Shown one piece after another: positions 43,720-56,024 of a stretch of DNA of 64,000 nucleotides. The notes beneath the pieces were generated by a model. The model saw only the letters and a program-made list of their open reading frames with translations. It made no database searches and was not told the DNA's origin. Within the stretch, counting starts at the first letter, position 1; every line of letters starts with the position of its first letter. The translations under genes and the position numbers were made by a program. This stretch comes from Heliocidaris erythrogramma. Taxonomy: Eukaryota; Echinodermata; Echinoidea; Camarodonta; Echinometridae. Where the stretch lies: NCBI GenBank assembly GCA_025617745.1, contig CM046863.1:59166085-59230084 (forward strand), written 5' to 3'.

Positions 43720-44520
43720 AACAGGTTAATATCTTTCATTAATCCATTATCTAACACAGGTCCTATAACTATACAAATGTTTAAATGGCATTAAGTTGAT
43801 ATATAAATATTCAAGTACAAAGACGTTACACAACCATGCCATAGAAAGTGCAACTACAATCTCAGAAGATCGGGTAGCTTTATAGCAAAAACAGGAACCC
43901 ATACATCCTCTTTGAAACAAGCTCACAGAATGTGCCTGAGGATTAACAGCTATCTGGCTATAGCTGCAACAATACTAAACTGCTAAAGGCAACTCCAGTT
44001 AGGAGATACAATCTGCGCATGAGCAGACAAAAGGTCATTTGTACCAAAGTATAAAACAAACTGAGATTTTTTTTTCAAAAAAAGAAAGGGTTAAACCGGG
44101 GAACAGAGATATCAATGAAGCATCTCCATCATTTTAGGAGTTGCTAAGGTGGAACCGCTTCACGTTTAAAAGATCTGAATCATTAGGGTCTTTGGTACCA
44201 CCTTAATTACAAACTGTTTTATTATCCATAGACATTATTTGTCTAGATAGCTAATGGGGATTTTGTCGTAGATGTCATTTCCTGCTTTCTCGGAAGCGAG
44301 TCTTAATATCTGCCCATTATGATTCATAGAGCAAATGTAAAACTGTACAAGTGTGGTAGATGCATGTTGGAAAGAGTTTCTTATGAACATTGTTCATCCT
44401 TCCCAAACCATGCAAACTAGAGCTTTAAAACGTTCATCAGTGATACGGACAAGGGCGAAATAACGCACATTTTTAACATATTGTTGAAAACAGGTTTATC
44501 ATAATTGTTATGTCATGCTT
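43720..44520 (+). repeat. Dispersed repeat R2, copy C
   Basis: Carries the R2 blocks TTCATTAATCCATTATCTAA, CACTCCAGTTAGGAGATACA and GGGTCTTTGGTACCAC, and shares with copy D a minus-strand phrase MNHNGQILR. Followed by degenerate CCTAA-type repeats at 44574-44635 and a TTA array at 44726-44771. Confidence 0.72.
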
Positions 44521-44723
44521 GTTCCATGACATTTGCTCCTGTGACAATTGTTCCCGTCTATCCTTGCCATGCCTAATCCTAAACCTAAAACTAACCCTAG
44601 CCCTTATCTTAACCCTAATCCTAATCTTAAAGATAAATATGAGTTCTGGTCATGATATGATTGCAGGGCCTTCAGTGAGAACAGTATATAATACTGATAA
44701 GGCTACCCTGGGTAAAAGAAGAC

Positions 44724-44725
<2 letters not shown>

Positions 44726-44771
<46 letters not shown>
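44726..44771 (+). repeat. (TTA)n microsatellite, 5' edge of a LINE
   Basis: About 15 uninterrupted TTA units. The LINE ORF1 ATG is at 44773, immediately after it, so the LINE appears to have inserted into or at the edge of the array. A second ATT array lies at 48770-48829 just after its 3' tail. Confidence 0.85.
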
Positions 44772-44772
44772 G

Positions 44773-45453
44773 ATGGAGAAGGGGCTCTTCATTAATTTTG
44801 ACATAGAGGACCACCTCCAAGATGTCAAGTCTACAGAACGTGGAGAATTCGCTGAGCTAGTTTCAAAGGCTGTAAAAGCAGCCGTAGAAGCAGCAATTCC
44901 AGCTATTGTCACGGCTGTTAAAGATGTCTGCCTCTCAGCCGTCAAGCAGGAGGTAAACCCCCACCTACTCCGCCTCCAGTACAGCCAAGATTAGGTAGCA
45001 CAACAACTGAGGCGGGACAATCTCCGCATCACTGGTGTAGAGGAGGGAGAGGAGACAGATGAGGGAAACGAACAGAAGGAGGAAAGTGAAGAGATGCTAC
45101 AAGAAAAAGTGGTCAAAGTTGCAGGGAAGGCAGGTGTCAATTTATCGAGGGAGGATATCTCAGAATGCTTCCGCGTTGGAAAGAAGATCCAGGGGAGGTC
45201 TCGCCAGATCTTGGTGCGGCTTTCACTGAGGAGGAAGCGGGATGCAATTTATGCAGGTCGCTTCAAACTGAAAGGGAAATTGGATGGAGTATACATCAAT
45301 GAGGACATCACTCCCATGAGGTTTGCTGTCCTCAAAGCTGCCAAAGGAAGTCCTTCTGTGAAGAGAGTTTCAACGCAAAATGGAAACATTATTTGCAAGT
45401 TGCAAGATTATAGCTTCAAAAGCTCGTCTCTCCCGATGACCTATTTGAAATAG
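44773..45453 (+). pseudogene. LINE ORF1 with one premature stop
   Basis: A nucleic-acid-binding ORF1 protein of about 226 residues. The N-terminal part is amphipathic and Ala/Val-rich (AELVSKAVKAAVEAAIPAIV). A TAG at 44992-44994 interrupts the frame. It then continues in the same frame with QQLRRDNLRITGVEE, an acidic stretch, and a basic domain with GRSRQILVRLSLRRKRDAIY and VYINEDITPMRFAVLKAAK. The RRxNLRIxGV motif and the later YINEDLTP-like motif are seen in ORF1 proteins with an RRM-like fold. It starts one base after the TTA array. The single stop may be a recent mutation. Confidence 0.8.
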
Positions 45454-45551
45454 GACTGGACACCATAGACTACCGACGGTTCAAGCTGCATTTTATGGAA
45501 TGAAAGCACATTGGCCTTTTTTAAGGCAAGAAGAAATCTTAATAAATATTA

Positions 45552-48502
45552 ATGATTGATACAAAATTGTCTTATGAATTGTTACCGAATGATATTGATA
45601 ATATTCTAAATTTTGACACATCCAGTTCTTTTAAATTGACTCATGTAAACATACGCTCCTTGATGAAAAATTTTGAAGCCCTTAAACTGGTGTATGAAGA
45701 TTGTATCCATACTAAATTTGACATTATTGGTTTATCTGAAGTCTGGGATGTAACTAATACATGTACTTCTGTTTTAGGTTTACAAGGCTATACTCTTGAA
45801 GTAGACTGTCGGAAAAATGATTTGAGAGGAGGAGGGGTTGGAGCTTATATCAAATCAGTCCTAAAGTACACCCGCTTAAATTGCGGTATTGCCCATGCAG
45901 AATCTCTTTGGTTACAAGTTAACATCACTAATGCACTTACAATAATCGTGGCTGTACTGTATAGAAAACCTAGTACAAATGTTAAAGAGTTCCGAGACAG
46001 TTTGTTAGATACACTGGAACAACTCAAAATTGATAAACATAAATGTATACTCCTAGGTGATTTTAATGTGAATATGTTAAGTGTAGAAGAAATAGTGGAT
46101 GATTTCACCTCATCTCTACAATGTGTGGGACTAGGACAATTAATTAAATCGCCGACAAGAGTAACCAAAGAATCATCTACATTATTAGACCACATTTATA
46201 CAAACATTGATATGGTTGAATGCCATTCAGGAGTCATCCAAACTGACATCTCCGATCATTTTGCCGTGTTTGTAATTTTCAAGGACATAGCCAAGGAATG
46301 CTCGAATCCGAAAAATATTACGTATCGGTGCTATAAGAAATACAATATTGAACAATTTACAGAAGAACTTTATATCTCGAACTGGGAGGAGGTATTTAAT
46401 TGCCACGATGTGAATGTTGCATACTCTACTTTTTGTACAATTTTCTCAAATATCTGTAATAAACATGCACCACTGATAACTAAACGAATTGGGGAAAAGA
46501 AAGATATCAAAAGGAAGCCATGGATTACGAAAGGGATAATTAAATCAATAAGAAAGAAACAAAAGTTGTATGCCAAAGTCTTACGGACAAATCATGATGA
46601 AGATGTCGTGAAAAAATTTAAGAAATATAGAAATATTTTGACTACGGTATTAAAGAATGCAAAGAGAGCATATTATAGCAATTTATTACATGTAAACCGG
46701 TGGAATACTAGTAAGACATGGAGTATCATTAATGAATTATTAGTCGGAAAGAAAAAAATGTCGCAAGTCGCTGAGATAGACAGGCTTATCAAAAAGGTCA
46801 ATGGAAGAAATACACTCATTACATCTATGTATGGTATTGTAAATGAATTCAATAATTTCTTTGTCAATATTGGTCCGAACTTAGCGGATACCTTACCAAA
46901 TAGAAGTATGTCACATATACCTTACTTAGGGGTACAAGCTGATAATTCTTTATTTTGGAAGCCTGTTACTGAGGCTGAGGTTTTTAATCATCTCTTGAAT
47001 CTAGATGTCAAAAAGGTTTGTGGTTATGACAATATACCTGGACGATTGTTAAGAGATGGTGCTGCCTACATAGCACGTGTCCTTACATATATTTTTAATC
47101 TATCCTTAGAGTGTGGGAGGATGCCAGATGAAATGAAAATAGCAAAAGTTTCACCTATTCAAAAAAAGGGACCAAAAGAGGAACCTGGAAATTACAGACC
47201 AATTTCGGTTTTACCAGTGTTAAGTAAAGTCTTTGAAAAAATAACAAATGGTCGGCTGATACAATTTTTAGAATCAAACAATACCTTTTACCATCATCAA
47301 TATGGATTTAGAAAAAAATATATAGTATAAAACTATCATTGATAAACTTGTCTAACATTTTTGAAATCAATGGATGAGGGTAGAGCTACACTTGGGATTT
47401 TTATTGACTTCAAATAAGCTTTTGATACCATAGATCATAAGGTCTTGATACATAAACTCTCTCATTATGGTATACGGGGTCTTCCGCTGAAATGGTTTGA
47501 AGACTATCTAGAAGGCAGGTATCAATATGTTCAATGTGGAGAAATAATCTCCAGCAAAATGAAAATCAGATGCGGTTTCCACAGGGGTCAGTTTTAGGAC
47601 CAACACTGTTTTTACTTTATATCAATGACTTACCGTCAGTTTCTAACTTTTTCAATTTCAGACTATTTGCAGACGATTCTAACTTGTTTCACACATTTCC
47701 AGCAAATCAAAAGGAGATTGATGCCAATGAAATAAATATCAATATAAAGAAAATACACGAATGGTGCATTGCAAATAAGCTTACTATCAACTCTCTGAAG
47801 ACAAAATTTATGTTAATTAGCAGCAGGAGGAGAAAAGTCACATTAGCAGGTAGACTAGAAATAGGTGGAGAAGTAATTGACGAGGCTGATGAAGCAACTT
47901 TTGTAGGTATAACTATTGATAAACATTTGACTTGGCACAATCATATCCGAGCTATTAATTCATGTATACGGAAAAGAGTTGGAATTTTATTCCGCCTGCG
48001 ACATGTTGTACCCAAATATACATTGGTCTTATTATATAAGGCCTTTATAGAGCCACATCTAACCTATGGAATCGAGGTATGGGGGAGTACATACAAGAGT
48101 AGCTTAAACTGTATACTTTGCAGTCAAAAAATGGCAGTACGTGCCATCACATTTAGTCACTGGCGAGCTCATACTCGCCCATTATTTCGAGAATTAAAGA
48201 TCCTCAATGTGTTTGATATGCACTATTTATGTGTAGGAACCTTCATGTATGACCTGGGTAATAACAACTTACCCCACTCTTTAATAGACTATTGTGCTAC
48301 AATACAGCACAATTATTTAACGAGACAAAAAACAGGTCGACAGGTACATTTACCAAAATTAAGGACTACCCAAGGACAATTTTCTCTTTCTTTTTTAGGA
48401 AGTGATATATGGAATAGAATACCAACTGATATTAAATTGAAATCATCCAGAAGTAGTTTTAGGAAATCATTAAAAGAACATCTTTTAAGTAATGAAGTAT
48501 AA
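45552..48502 (+). pseudogene. CR1-like LINE ORF2: AP endonuclease and reverse transcriptase
   Basis: The first 592 codons are open. The endonuclease has THVNIRSL, DIIGLSEVWD, VAVLYRKPS, ILLGDFNVNML, TLLDHIYTN and the final TDISDHFAVF with its SDH. The RT begins with KISPIQKKG-like and NYRPISVLPVLSKVFEKI. After about 47315 the frame breaks: a shift, then a TAA inside the FIDFKxAFDTIDH motif (about 47414), then another shift near 47570. The frame resumes with QGSVLGPTLFLLYINDLPS, the catalytic FRLFADDSNLFHT and a thumb to the stop at 48500-48502. All three breaks lie within about 260 bp, so a local error or recent damage is likely. The element is otherwise full length. Confidence 0.92.
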
Positions 48503-48769
48503 TGTTTTACTCTCTATATACATGTATATGAACATGTAACACCATGTTATCTATGTATGTGGTTGTAATTGTTATGTTTGTAATGGAATGAATATCTTCT
48601 ATTATGTAAATTTTGTAGAGGGGCCAGGCTCGACTAGCACGTGTGCTATTTTCTGGTCCCATTTACCAGTTATTATCATTTAAGTTTCAATCCTGTAACA
48701 ATATTTACTGTGTGACAAATCTTGTACACATGTTATTGTTGGTGAATAAATCAAATCAAATCAAATCAA
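48503..48769 (+). mobile_element. 3' UTR and AAATC-repeat tail of the CR1-like LINE
   Basis: Ends with four to five AAATC repeats (48746-48768) and then enters an ATT array. Short tandem tails in place of poly-A are typical of CR1/L2 elements. Confidence 0.75.
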
Positions 48770-48830
<61 letters not shown>

Positions 48831-49275
48831 CATTAATTTTTACATTGGCTGCCCATACGAAAAAGAATTGAATTTAAGATGTTAATGGTAGTTTATAAAG
48901 CACTAAATGGTCAGGCCCCTAGTTACATAACTGAATTATTGAATTTAAAATCTCAAACCCATGGTCATAATCTTCGTAGTACACAAGACACGCTGACATT
49001 GCAGATTCCCCAAATTAGAACAAAAATAACACTTGGTGACCGATCATTTTTCTGTGCAGCTCCTAGACTATGGAATAAATTACCCATAGATATTAGGGCA
49101 TCTCAAACGTAACAAAGCTTTAAAACAAACGTGAAAACCTATTTGTTTAAAAGTTGACTTAATATCATTTATGGCCATGTATTAAATCATATATAACATT
49201 GTCCATTAGAATAGCATCTAGGAGCTCTTGCAGCGCAGTATAATATATAAATATAGTTTTTGCGCTCTATAAATG

Positions 49276-49278
<3 letters not shown>
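48831..49278 (+). pseudogene. L2-like LINE 3' fragment
   Basis: Encodes the RT C-terminus: LMVVYKALNGQAPSYITELL, THGHNLRSTQDTL, GDRSFFCAAPRLWNKLP, then a TAA at 49110-49112, and in the same frame QSFKTNVKTYLFKS and the stop. The 3' UTR ends TTTTTGCGCTCTATAAATGA before (TTA)n, the usual L2-type end. It begins directly after the ATT array at 48770-48829. Confidence 0.85.

Positions 49279-49324
<46 letters not shown>
49279..49324 (+). repeat. (TTA)n tail of the L2-like fragment
   Basis: About 15 units. The third long ATT/TTA array within 4.6 kb. Confidence 0.9.
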
Positions 49325-50480
49325 GTATCGGAATGCTCTCATACCAATGCGTCGTATGAATATAGGATAACATGGTGCGTCTAACATCTTTCATTAATCC
49401 ATTATCTAACATAGGTCCTATAACTATACAAGTTTTAAATATATGTTCGAAATGTATATAAAAGGCAATGATGAAGAGTAGAGTTAAAATGGCATCAAAT
49501 CAATAATTATATATTAAAGTAGAATGATGATTACACACAAATATACCATAGAAATCGAAACTGAAATCCAAGAATAGCGGGAAGCTCTATAGCAAAAACA
49601 GGAAGCCTAATATCCTTGTTGAAAGGAATCTTACAGGCTGTGCCTGGGTGTAACCATCTAGCTGGCTATAGCTGCATAAAACAGAAGGCAACAATATAAA
49701 ACAGAATGCTACAGACTGTATACGTGGTACGGATGGTTCTAGGACAAGTGCCCCCTGGACAATTTCCCCCTGTACTACCAGCCCCATTCAGGACAACACT
49801 CCAGTTAGGAGATGCAATATGCGTATAAGCAGACAAAATATCATTTGTATCAACGAGAACAATAACAGATATTGATCATGAGTGTTATATAATTATGCAA
49901 TTATGGGTTATTTATCATCAACAATGCATTTCATGCTACACAGGTGGATTTTCCCCAAAAGAATGTGGGAACAGAGACCTCATGAATCATCATATCATTC
50001 TAGGGGTGATTTATATATATTGCCTAAGATGGAACCTATCTATGTTTAACAGATTTGAATAATTAGGGTCTTTGGTACCACAGTAGTTACAAACTGAACT
50101 ATTCTCCATAGACACTGGATAGCTAATCGGGCCTATGTCGTAGATTTCATTTCCTACTTTGCTAAAAGCCACTCTTAATATCTGCCCATTATGATTCATA
50201 TAGCAAATGTAAGACTCGTGATAAACCTCAAGGGATATAATCAAAAACACAGTTTCTTCATTCATGAAGATTCAACAGAACCCGCTGGAACAAGTGGGGT
50301 ATAGATGCATGTGGGAATAGAGATTACATAAACATTGTGCATCGTTCCCTACAGCTGTGAAATATTTATTTTATTCATGATACAGACAAGGCAAAATAAC
50401 ACACATTTTTGTCATTGTTTAAAACAGGTTTATAATGTTGTAATATCATTTGCCTTCTCTTTTTTCACAATAATACTTTA
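49325..50480 (+). repeat. Dispersed repeat R2, copy D (longest)
   Basis: Starts TCGGAATGCTCTCATACCAA like copy B and runs through all R2 blocks. A minus-strand frame of 84 codons (50265-50011) contains MNHNGQILRVAFSKVGNEIY and SMENSSVCNYCGTKDP. The first phrase is partly kept in copy C. I do not recognise the protein. Confidence 0.7.
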
Positions 50481-52098
50481 CGTATCAGGACTACTTCGTT
50501 TCTCACACTAGATTCTTCTTCTTGCGTGCGGTTGCCAACTTCTGTCAAGATCAGTCATACGGGAATGCTGGTTGACAGCCAGTTTACAGTGCCATCAACA
50601 ACTGATATGTTATAAAGCCTAACTGATGACTACGTGCTAACCGGTCAATCTGACATGGTGTGTTGGAGGAAATATATAATAAAAAGATGAGTCGCTGAAC
50701 AGACTTGTGTGCTTGCACTCTTAGCTCAAGTTAGAAGAGTCAAGAATAGTTTTGTGTATAAAATGTCAAAAACATATGAGAGAAAAAAATAATGGGGCTT
50801 CATCTGATGGTGGTGAGAGGATGGATTGCCCCGGGTAGCATTATTAACCTTAGGATACTTAAGATATTTTAGCCCATGTCTGGATCCTAAATTCAAAAGA
50901 AAAATGGGAAAATTAAAAGAAGTTGATTTTTCAGTCCGGGGAGTGCAGATGAAAAAGAGTTATGGCGTGCTTGTGCGCGCGCATGTGTGGGCGTACCGTG
51001 TGTGTGTGTGTGTGTGTTGAGGGATCATACTAACTCTCCTCCAATACAAACTCTGTGTCGTAAAGAGTGAATACACAAACTTTGCTCTAAACTAATAAAC
51101 CTTTTAAAATTATGCCGCTATCTACACGACGAAAAGGGAGGTGCTTCTGCCTTCATTGCCTTGTGGTTTTATAATAGTGACGTGTGCAAAAGTAGCTCTA
51201 TTTAGCTTTGGGGAATGCAGGGCGATACTCATTGGTTCCTTGGGGAGCCTTCATTTGCATATTTCATTTTCGTAACCTATTACATGAAGAACATGGTAAC
51301 GTTTGATGCATAGTTTTGCACAGGTCACCTAACAATAAATTCGTCCATCCAAACGGACGAGGAAAATCGTGTGATGCCCACTTAAAAGAATAATACATTA
51401 TTATTTATTGTCAAATATGATCGAGATCACCAGTCTGCATGTACACCACTGCAAATTGCCCGTAACTATTTCAAGAGAAAAGTCACAACAGGTCTAACAA
51501 TTTCCTTTTGTTAGATTGCTCTACCATTCATCTCTGCTAAGCTCGTATATGATTCCACGCCGAAATATTCCACCTCGGAAAACATGAGTCAGAAAAAAAG
51601 AACTTTAGCAACGGATAACACATTGGATTATTGAGTTATAGGATAAAGTGTGCGTTTAAATCATCTCTAGCAAATCTTGGAAATGAACTTTTGAAAACCT
51701 CTCAATCTTCTCTCTCAAAGCTAAAGACGATCCACAACCACACCACCAGTTTCTATACCTCGTGGAAACATTTATGAGGACAGGATCCACATTATTTCTA
51801 ATCATCGGATTACATCCATTTAAATGTGAGTATATTATAACATCAGAGAGAGAGAGAGAGAGAGAGATAGTGGAAGAGAAAGAAAGATTAGACTGAAATG
51901 AAATGAAAAAAAAAATAAACAAAAAAAGCTGTGCAATTGCTCTGTATGCGCTCATATGCACTAATGAAGGTACCTATCAAATCAATCAATTTTGTATCAT
52001 AATGGAGGAACCTAAAAGTATCCGCCAGCCCTGAATCAAATTATCACTGTGGCACTGCCCAATGGGTAATGCATACAAAAATACATTTTACCGACTAA
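50481..52098. other. No recognised gene; GT and GA microsatellites
   Basis: (GT)n at about 50996-51018 and (GA)n at about 51845-51868. The rest shows no protein family, RNA gene or inverted repeat that I could support. Confidence 0.35.
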
Positions 52099-54210
52099 AG
52101 CCTCGGTCACAAATACCATTAAAACTGCTCCGAATGCCGTACGAATGATTTTTACACTCTAAAAAGTGAAGTGCTGAAAAACGAGTGCTAATTTGAAGTT
52201 TGCACTTGACAGGCTATTTCTAACCCCTCACGTGCCATTTGCGTCTGGGAGATGATAAGGTGCAGAAAATTGAGTGCTAAAAGTAAGTGCTAAATGTTAG
52301 GACGCTCGTTTTACACTTCAAGTGCTGACCAACGTCCCGTGATTTTAGCACCTGCACAATTCTGTGCTAATAAGCGATTTCGTAATTAGGATTTCGCATG
52401 AGCAGATAAAGGTCATTTGACATAAACTGGCATTTTCGTTAAAATGCACTGAGATAAGCATCGACGGTGTAATGATTATTCATATATTCATTTAATTATA
52501 CTTTTCATTAAATCCACTGAAAAGCAACAAAGTGTTCATTGATGGTTGGTATTTGACAGTCTGCCAAATGATAGCCAACTTGGTAACAATGCGCTTTCCC
52601 AAGCATGCCAAGTGTTTATTGACGTGCTGTTCTAGTCACCTGGTCTACGATGTCTTTCTTTCATAGAGTTTGAATTCTGTAGGTTGCTATGTCGGCAAAC
52701 TTACGTATTATCTTTCTTTGAAAAAATGCCTATCCTAATGAAAAAAGGGAAAGGTCATTTGCAAAAAGTTGCTCATGGGCCAATTACGATATTACGCAAC
52801 TGTAGGCAAGAGCCATCATCTGCTGCACAGGCATGGCGTGGTAAGTAAAAATTTAAGACATTAAATTTAGAACTTCTGTAATTTTATGCGAATAAAGGCA
52901 TCAAATAATGTGATATTTACATTAATTTTTGTGGTGGTGGATATGAAACATGATGAAAAGCAATGAAGTGAAAATGCCATGTTTCAGCATGTGTGGTGTG
53001 GCCAACCGTCTACGGTACGCGTTGTCGTTGACATGAAAATTGTTGATCATGCGGGGTCAGCCAGGCATGGGGCGCAATCGACCGCGCCGGCCGGGCCCGG
53101 GCCAAAAAGTTCGTGTGAAAAAAAATTTAGCGGCCCGGGCAGTTTGGAAGGCGGTGTGTGTGCTTTTTTTTTGGTCACGATTGTGGATTGCCTAAATGGA
53201 ACAATTAAACCTCCAAAATTGCCACTTCTTGGTCTAAAGTAATTCTCAGATGATTTAATCCACAGCCATGGTTTTAGTCCATCATCAATGTATACAACCA
53301 GTTCATATCAATCTAAAAATAAAATCTAGACTCTTAATAGTGTAGGGCTGTTTAACAGACTATAGAAGGGTGAGTTTTCAGCACTATAGGTGTGATTTTT
53401 TTTTTGTTCTTTAACACTATATTGTGTGCAAAAGTGTTAGCAATAGTAGTGCCGTTTTGGGGGCTCTAACATGGGTTATTTAATGCACTAGAAGCGTGGT
53501 TTTGCGAGCTGCATGCGTCTAATAGCACCAGAAGTGTAAAAAGGCTTACACTTAAAGTGTTTAAGTAGCACTTGGACTGGTGTTGAATTTTAGCACTTGT
53601 GCAAGTGCTACTTTAGCACAATTTGTGCAGTCCCTATGCGTGCCCTTGCAGGTGGTGCCTCCAAATCTTGAGGTGCTAAAAATAGCACTTGATTTTTTAG
53701 AGTGTTAGACCATTTCGTAAGATCTTCTCAAGAAAGCTGTACGAAACCAGCGTTTGTACACCGTTAGTAGACCGTTCGTAAGTTCGCAGCCTGGTCGATG
53801 GTCTTGTCCAAGATTTTTTTCAACGTCGTAAGAAACCCCCTCTTCGTAAAGCGGCCGTACGAACGTCGTAAGAACATCGTAAGAACCAAGGAAGATTTTG
53901 TAGGGTCCAGAGACAATTCTAGAAGCCTTAAATTCTTACGATAATCGTGAAAACGCCTTAAGTAGTTCTTAGAGGGCTCTTGCGGCGTGCGTAAGAACGC
54001 CTTACGAACGGAGATCCGTACAGCGCTCTTACGAACGATTCCTGGCGTTTGTAAGGCGTTCGTAAGGTGCTCGTAGGGCGTAGGTACACAATTTGTGCAA
54101 TCGTTGAGTTTTAGGGGTATATTAAGCCAAACACACGAAGTTCAAATCAAACTTTCAACAGTCACTAATTTTCGAACGCATCGTTCGTACCAACCTTTGT
54201 GACCGTAGCT
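52099..54210. mobile_element. Outer DNA transposon, CGTAAG-motif rich, carrying a nested element
   Basis: The ends AGCCTCGGTCACAAA and, complemented, AGCTACGGTCACAAA are inverted. The unique right portion (53708-54210) is packed with CGTAAGAAC, CGTACGAAC and TTCGTAAGG motifs in both directions. Removing 52155-53707 leaves about 560 bp, non-coding. The flanking duplication is unclear. The sub-terminal motif packing resembles the element at 11269. Confidence 0.6.
52155..53704. mobile_element. Inner DNA transposon, CACTCTAAAAA ends (1550 bp)
   Basis: CACTCTAAAAAGTGAAGTGC and, complemented, CACTCTAAAAAATCAAGTGC are terminal inverted repeats. TTA flanks both sides (52152-52154 and 53705-53707), a 3-bp duplication. 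AAGTGCTA/TAGCACTT motifs recur near both ends. A GC-rich island lies near 53060-53150. No transposase recognised. Three-bp duplications with CACT ends occur in CACTA-like elements, and TTA is a Harbinger-type target, so the superfamily is open. Confidence 0.75.
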
Positions 54211-55574
54211 CTGAATACTAAAACATATTCTGTATAATGTGTTGAACGCATTCAGTCGTAGATAATAAATGACTAGGGCGGACACTAACACCTTCCTTCA
54301 AAAAGATATGAGACCCATTTACTTACTCGTAGATATTGGTTTATGAAAGGGTCCATTGTCTTGCTGAAATATTATTGTATTATCCAGCAATATCCAACAA
54401 TAATGCACTCTTAATTGATCCCGTATTAAAGAAATACATAACTACCGTAGTTTGAAATTCCAGTTTTCCTGGATAAATTTTGAACGTTAAAATCACAGAT
54501 TGAAAACACTTCTCTGGCGGGTGTAGGGAAAGATTTCATAGAACAGTTCTATGCATTGCTTCATATAGAAAACTGAGAAAATTATTCATAAAACAAATGA
54601 ATGCAGTTATCAACTAACCAAAAAGCCTTTTACTCCGTACAAAACTACTTGACAACTTTAGGCATAGAAAGATTTTACGAATATATGGCAAAGCAATCAT
54701 TGTAAAATGAAATTTGCAGTTTTTTTACATAAACAATAATGGCATATAAAGATAGACAGTCGTAATATCTTCTAAGTAAGATTCTAAAAAATATGATCGT
54801 AGCTCTTGAATTCCAAATAAAGTAAATAGTAAGAGTCGAAACCCTTAATTTTCAAAATTTTAAAGCCCCCCCCCCCCTATTTGATTGTGTGCTACGGTCC
54901 TACGTTATCGATTTGATTCTGAATGTTTCGTGATGTGGTGCTTTTCTGTTCACAATTTTTGTCCTTAAGGAAAAAGTGCTGAATGCTTAAAATCAAAGTC
55001 TGAAAAACACCTTTCTGGCGAGCGAGAAGGGCCTTTTTTATACACAAGCCCCAATACACAGTCTTTGTAGAGCTCTTTGTGAGCTATGCCATTGCCTACT
55101 GTACCGCATTTCTATCAATACCACAAGTAATATTTTTTCAAAGAAGTAAACATTATAAAAATTATAAAGGTTTACAGTTACGTCTATCAGATTATTATTA
55201 GCAAACAATTATGATAAGCATCAACATAACAATTGCGTTCTATTGGCCGCTGCAAAGTATTTCGCGTGCATGGAAGTTTACACATTAGTTTGCAAGGTGA
55301 AATGAGGTTCATTTGTACAAATATTCCATTTCACAAACATTTATATATCATTTTCGGCTACAGCTTTGCTAAGACCATAATAATGGAATGAAGCAGTGTA
55401 CTAAAAACAATAAGGCAATGTTGTCCTGTATGAAAAATCATACCGGTGCGCGCATCGTGGTGCGTTCAAAGGACAGCATATAAAGGTCAATACGACCTTT
55501 ATCTGCACATGCGCAAATTATAATTACAAACTGCCTTATTGGCTTAAGTCTGCTACGGAGCTGTCTTAGATTTA
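54211..55574. other. No recognised gene; local duplication
   Basis: A block with AAAATCANAG and a CTTTCTGGCGRGNG phrase occurs at about 54489-54525 and again at about 54985-55025. Poly-C at about 54868-54879. No gene seen. Confidence 0.4.
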
Positions 55575-55995
55575 GGGTGCAGCAAAATATTAATTAATAA
55601 AAAAAAAAAATCTTCGATTTATCATTTTGTTTTCATTACTCTTCTCATGAATGTCAAATATTTCCAAGTTTAAACTTCGTTACTGCTTCTTGCTTGATGA
55701 AAACGTATGTAAATACGAGGTCGTATCTTGAACGGAGCTATTTGATATATATTAACTTTTCCTTTGTAATTCAATCAATTATATTGTATATTTCATTGGT
55801 AATCTCAGAATACAAATATACATTACCAGGAAATAGTGCAAATTAACATCGTCTGTATGAACGCTTCTATTATCAACCATTGTTCCTCTATATTTGCCTT
55901 TTTGGATTAGAAGATTTTGAACAAATTTCAAATCAAATTTGTCATTAGATTGTCAAAAAAAGTTTCCATGATTTAATGATAGAGTATTAAGTAAC
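55575..55995. repeat. Dispersed repeat R3, copy B
   Basis: Counterpart of 38430-39555 without the MITE. Shared blocks include TCTTGCTTGATGAAAACGT and GGATTAGAAGATTTTN-ACNAATTTCAAAT. Confidence 0.6.
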
Positions 55996-56024
55996 AAAAA
56001 TAATAAATGTATTTCTGTTTCTTT

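Noticed and set aside
44574..44640. Degenerate CCTAA repeats as an interstitial telomere
   Set aside because: Units are irregular (CCTAAT, CCTAAA, CTAACC) and short; could be simple-sequence drift.
52979..53242. An 87-codon frame across a GC-rich island
   Set aside because: Lies inside a transposon, is low complexity, and shows no domain.
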